A stretch of DNA of 23,278 bases from assembly GCA_934402515.1 (NCBI GenBank), contig CAKRTZ010000033.1, positions 1 to 23,278 of the forward strand. Direction: 5' to 3'. Origin of the DNA: an uncultured Lachnospiraceae bacterium. Lineage in GTDB: Bacteria > Bacillota > Clostridia > Lachnospirales > Lachnospiraceae. This document shows, one piece after another, positions 22,633-23,278 of this stretch; the stretch's first letter is position 1; each line of letters starts with the position of its first letter. Under the pieces are notes generated by a model. It saw only the letters and a program-made list of their open reading frames with translations, was not told where the DNA came from and made no database searches. The position numbers and the translations under genes are program-made.

Positions 22633-22672
22633 TGAGTGTATACACTTACGGTGCTGACACTCTGAGTGTATA
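22633..22672 (+). other. Alternative-hairpin segment after the peptide
   Basis: TGAGTGTATA occurs at 22633-22642 and again at 22663-22672. The first copy is part of a perfect 12-bp palindrome AGTGTATACACT (22635-22646). ACACTC (22657-22662) can pair with the first GAGTGT, while TATACACT (22639-22646) can pair with the second AGTGTATA; the two pairings compete. It could be an RNA switch before the terminator or a DNA site for a regulator. Confidence 0.55.
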
Positions 22673-22674
22673 GG

Positions 22675-22710
22675 AAAACCGGGAACCCGCGACAGGGTTT
22701 CCGGTTTTTT
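22675..22710 (+). terminator. Strong Rho-independent terminator of the peptide transcript
   Basis: AAAACCGGGAACCC (22675-22688) pairs with GGGTTTCCGGTTTT (22695-22708) over 14 bp with one G-U wobble and a 6-base loop, followed by further T. It fixes a transcript of about 210 bases from the promoter at 22466. Confidence 0.9.
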
Positions 22711-22824
22711 GGTCTGTTAGATATCCGGAAGATTAAAGAAGAGGCAAGAGCATCGATCCATGCTCATGAATAAAGAGTACAAATCCACAAATCATTCTCT
22801 AGTTTACATAATTTTCTTTTTAGA

Positions 22825-23135
22825 ACCTATAAACCATAGTAACAGTTATATCTTATATGTACTCTTTTCAAGTCACACCATAGTCCTGACTTATAAATAC
22901 CACCATAATCAACTCTTATAGGTAGGAATTTTAAAAAAAACATAATGGCAAACTCATAAGTGCTCTGAATGTGGCTTCTTATAGGTAAGATTTTTAAAAA
23001 AATCGACATTCCAAATGCAATATGCCATCTAAGTGACCCATAAGAGCTTTCATAGATCTGCTCTTATATGTAAGTTCCAAGTTTATGAAACTTTCCACAA
23101 CGCATAAGCCTCCCTAAAAATCAATCTTATGGGTT
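22825..23135. repeat. Array of five imperfect palindromes with 63-bp spacing
   Basis: Five units of 36-37 bp follow the pattern ACYCATAAR, about 18 variable bases, then CTTATAGGTA (plus strand): 22825-22861, 22889-22924, 22952-22987, 23036-23072 and 23100-23135. The right-hand CTTAT starts lie at 22852, 22915, 22978, 23063 and 23126, so the spacing is 63, 63, 85 and 63 bp. Each unit can fold as a hairpin; the unit at 23036 is the best, with ATAAGAGC/GCTCTTAT. Unit ends are conserved and interiors vary. This is not a CRISPR array: the repeats are too diverged and the segments between them share sequence. Confidence 0.65.
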
Positions 23136-23164
23136 CACACCTCAGTTTTCTCATAAAAAATAGG

Positions 23165-23278
23165 CGCTTGCCGACTCTTTGCGCGCGAGCGGTATGCGTA
23201 ACATAAACTTCTTCTCTGCGAGCTGCACATCCCCGCGGAGCGTTTTTGATTCATAGGACGGGATTTCCTTGAGAATCA
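23165..23278. repeat. Dispersed structured repeat, copy B (runs off the window)
   Basis: About 80 bases match the repeat at 2422 in the same orientation, including GAGCGGTATGCGTA and CATAAACTTCTTCT. The first stem is weaker here (CTCTGCGAG/CCCGCGGAG, with a wobble and one mismatch). The following segment differs in sequence from copy A but again forms a stem (GATTC...AGGA with TCCT...GAATC). Keeping the fold while changing the bases suggests the structure matters. The right end of the copy is cut by the window edge. Confidence 0.75.

Larger units (their letters stand above)
22711..23278. other. Gene-free stretch with a palindrome array and the second dispersed repeat
   Basis: I see no real gene here. 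A 60-residue minus-strand frame (22827-23009) is best explained as translation through a repeat with a 63-bp period. At 22764-22781 there is a small 6-bp inverted repeat (GAGCAT/ATGCTC). The rest is the palindrome array (22825-23135) and copy B of the dispersed repeat (23165 to the window end). The stretch is AT-rich up to 23160 and GC-richer in the repeat. Confidence 0.7.

Noticed and set aside
22560..22710. Classical amino-acid attenuation leader (Phe/Cys-rich peptide plus terminator)
   Set aside because: No biosynthetic or transport gene lies downstream within the remaining 570 bases, so there is nothing to attenuate, although a gene beyond the window cannot be excluded.
22827..23009. 60-residue minus-strand frame with a repeated FLKxLPIR motif
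   Set aside because: The repeat follows from a 63-bp DNA period being divisible by three. There is no ribosome site, and neighbouring array units carry stops in the same frame.
22825..23135. CRISPR array
   Set aside because: Repeat-like parts are only partly conserved, spacing includes one 85-bp step, the segments between also share sequence, and no cas gene is present.

Overview
The window looks like chromosome from a Gram-positive anaerobe of the Clostridia, most likely Lachnospiraceae. The support is strong GGAGG-type ribosome sites, TTGACA/TATAAT-type promoters, many U-tailed terminators, a single-chain clostridial-type PurL, and a DUF6508 protein of a kind I associate with this group. 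Genus cannot be fixed from the sequence alone.

Layout. From 1 to about 17,760 almost everything is on the minus strand. Read in the direction of transcription (right to left): a DUF6508 protein and a TetR regulator ending at a good terminator; two overlapping M14-type deacylase paralogs, the second of which has lost its catalytic residues; purL; a HAD phosphatase; carA and carB with their own promoter; queH; argS; a tRNA-Val/tRNA-Met pair with promoter and terminator; a gene-poor stretch with a dispersed structured repeat; a RelE-type toxin/antitoxin pair in toxin-first order; murI; and an M18 aminopeptidase cut by the left edge. To the right of 17,765 the genes are a 745-residue protein with a cyclic-nucleotide-binding-like N-terminus (plus), a formate/nitrite channel (minus, convergent) and hflX (plus).

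The last 900 bases (22,385-23,278) hold no ordinary gene but are full of structure. A compact unit has promoter, ribosome site, a 23-residue Cys/Phe-rich peptide, an alternative-hairpin segment and a strong terminator. It is followed by five imperfect palindromes spaced 63, 63, 85 and 63 bp, then by a second copy of the dispersed repeat seen near 2,422.

The core genes cover nucleotide precursors (PurL; carbamoyl phosphate for pyrimidines and arginine), translation (ArgRS, two tRNAs, QueH for queuosine in tRNA, HflX on ribosomes) and cell wall (MurI). The best candidates for undescribed biology are the peptide transcript, the phased palindrome array, the dispersed structured repeat, the enzyme/pseudoenzyme deacylase pair and the large Cys-rich CNB-like protein. 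Function for each of these is inference; the sequence patterns themselves are directly visible.
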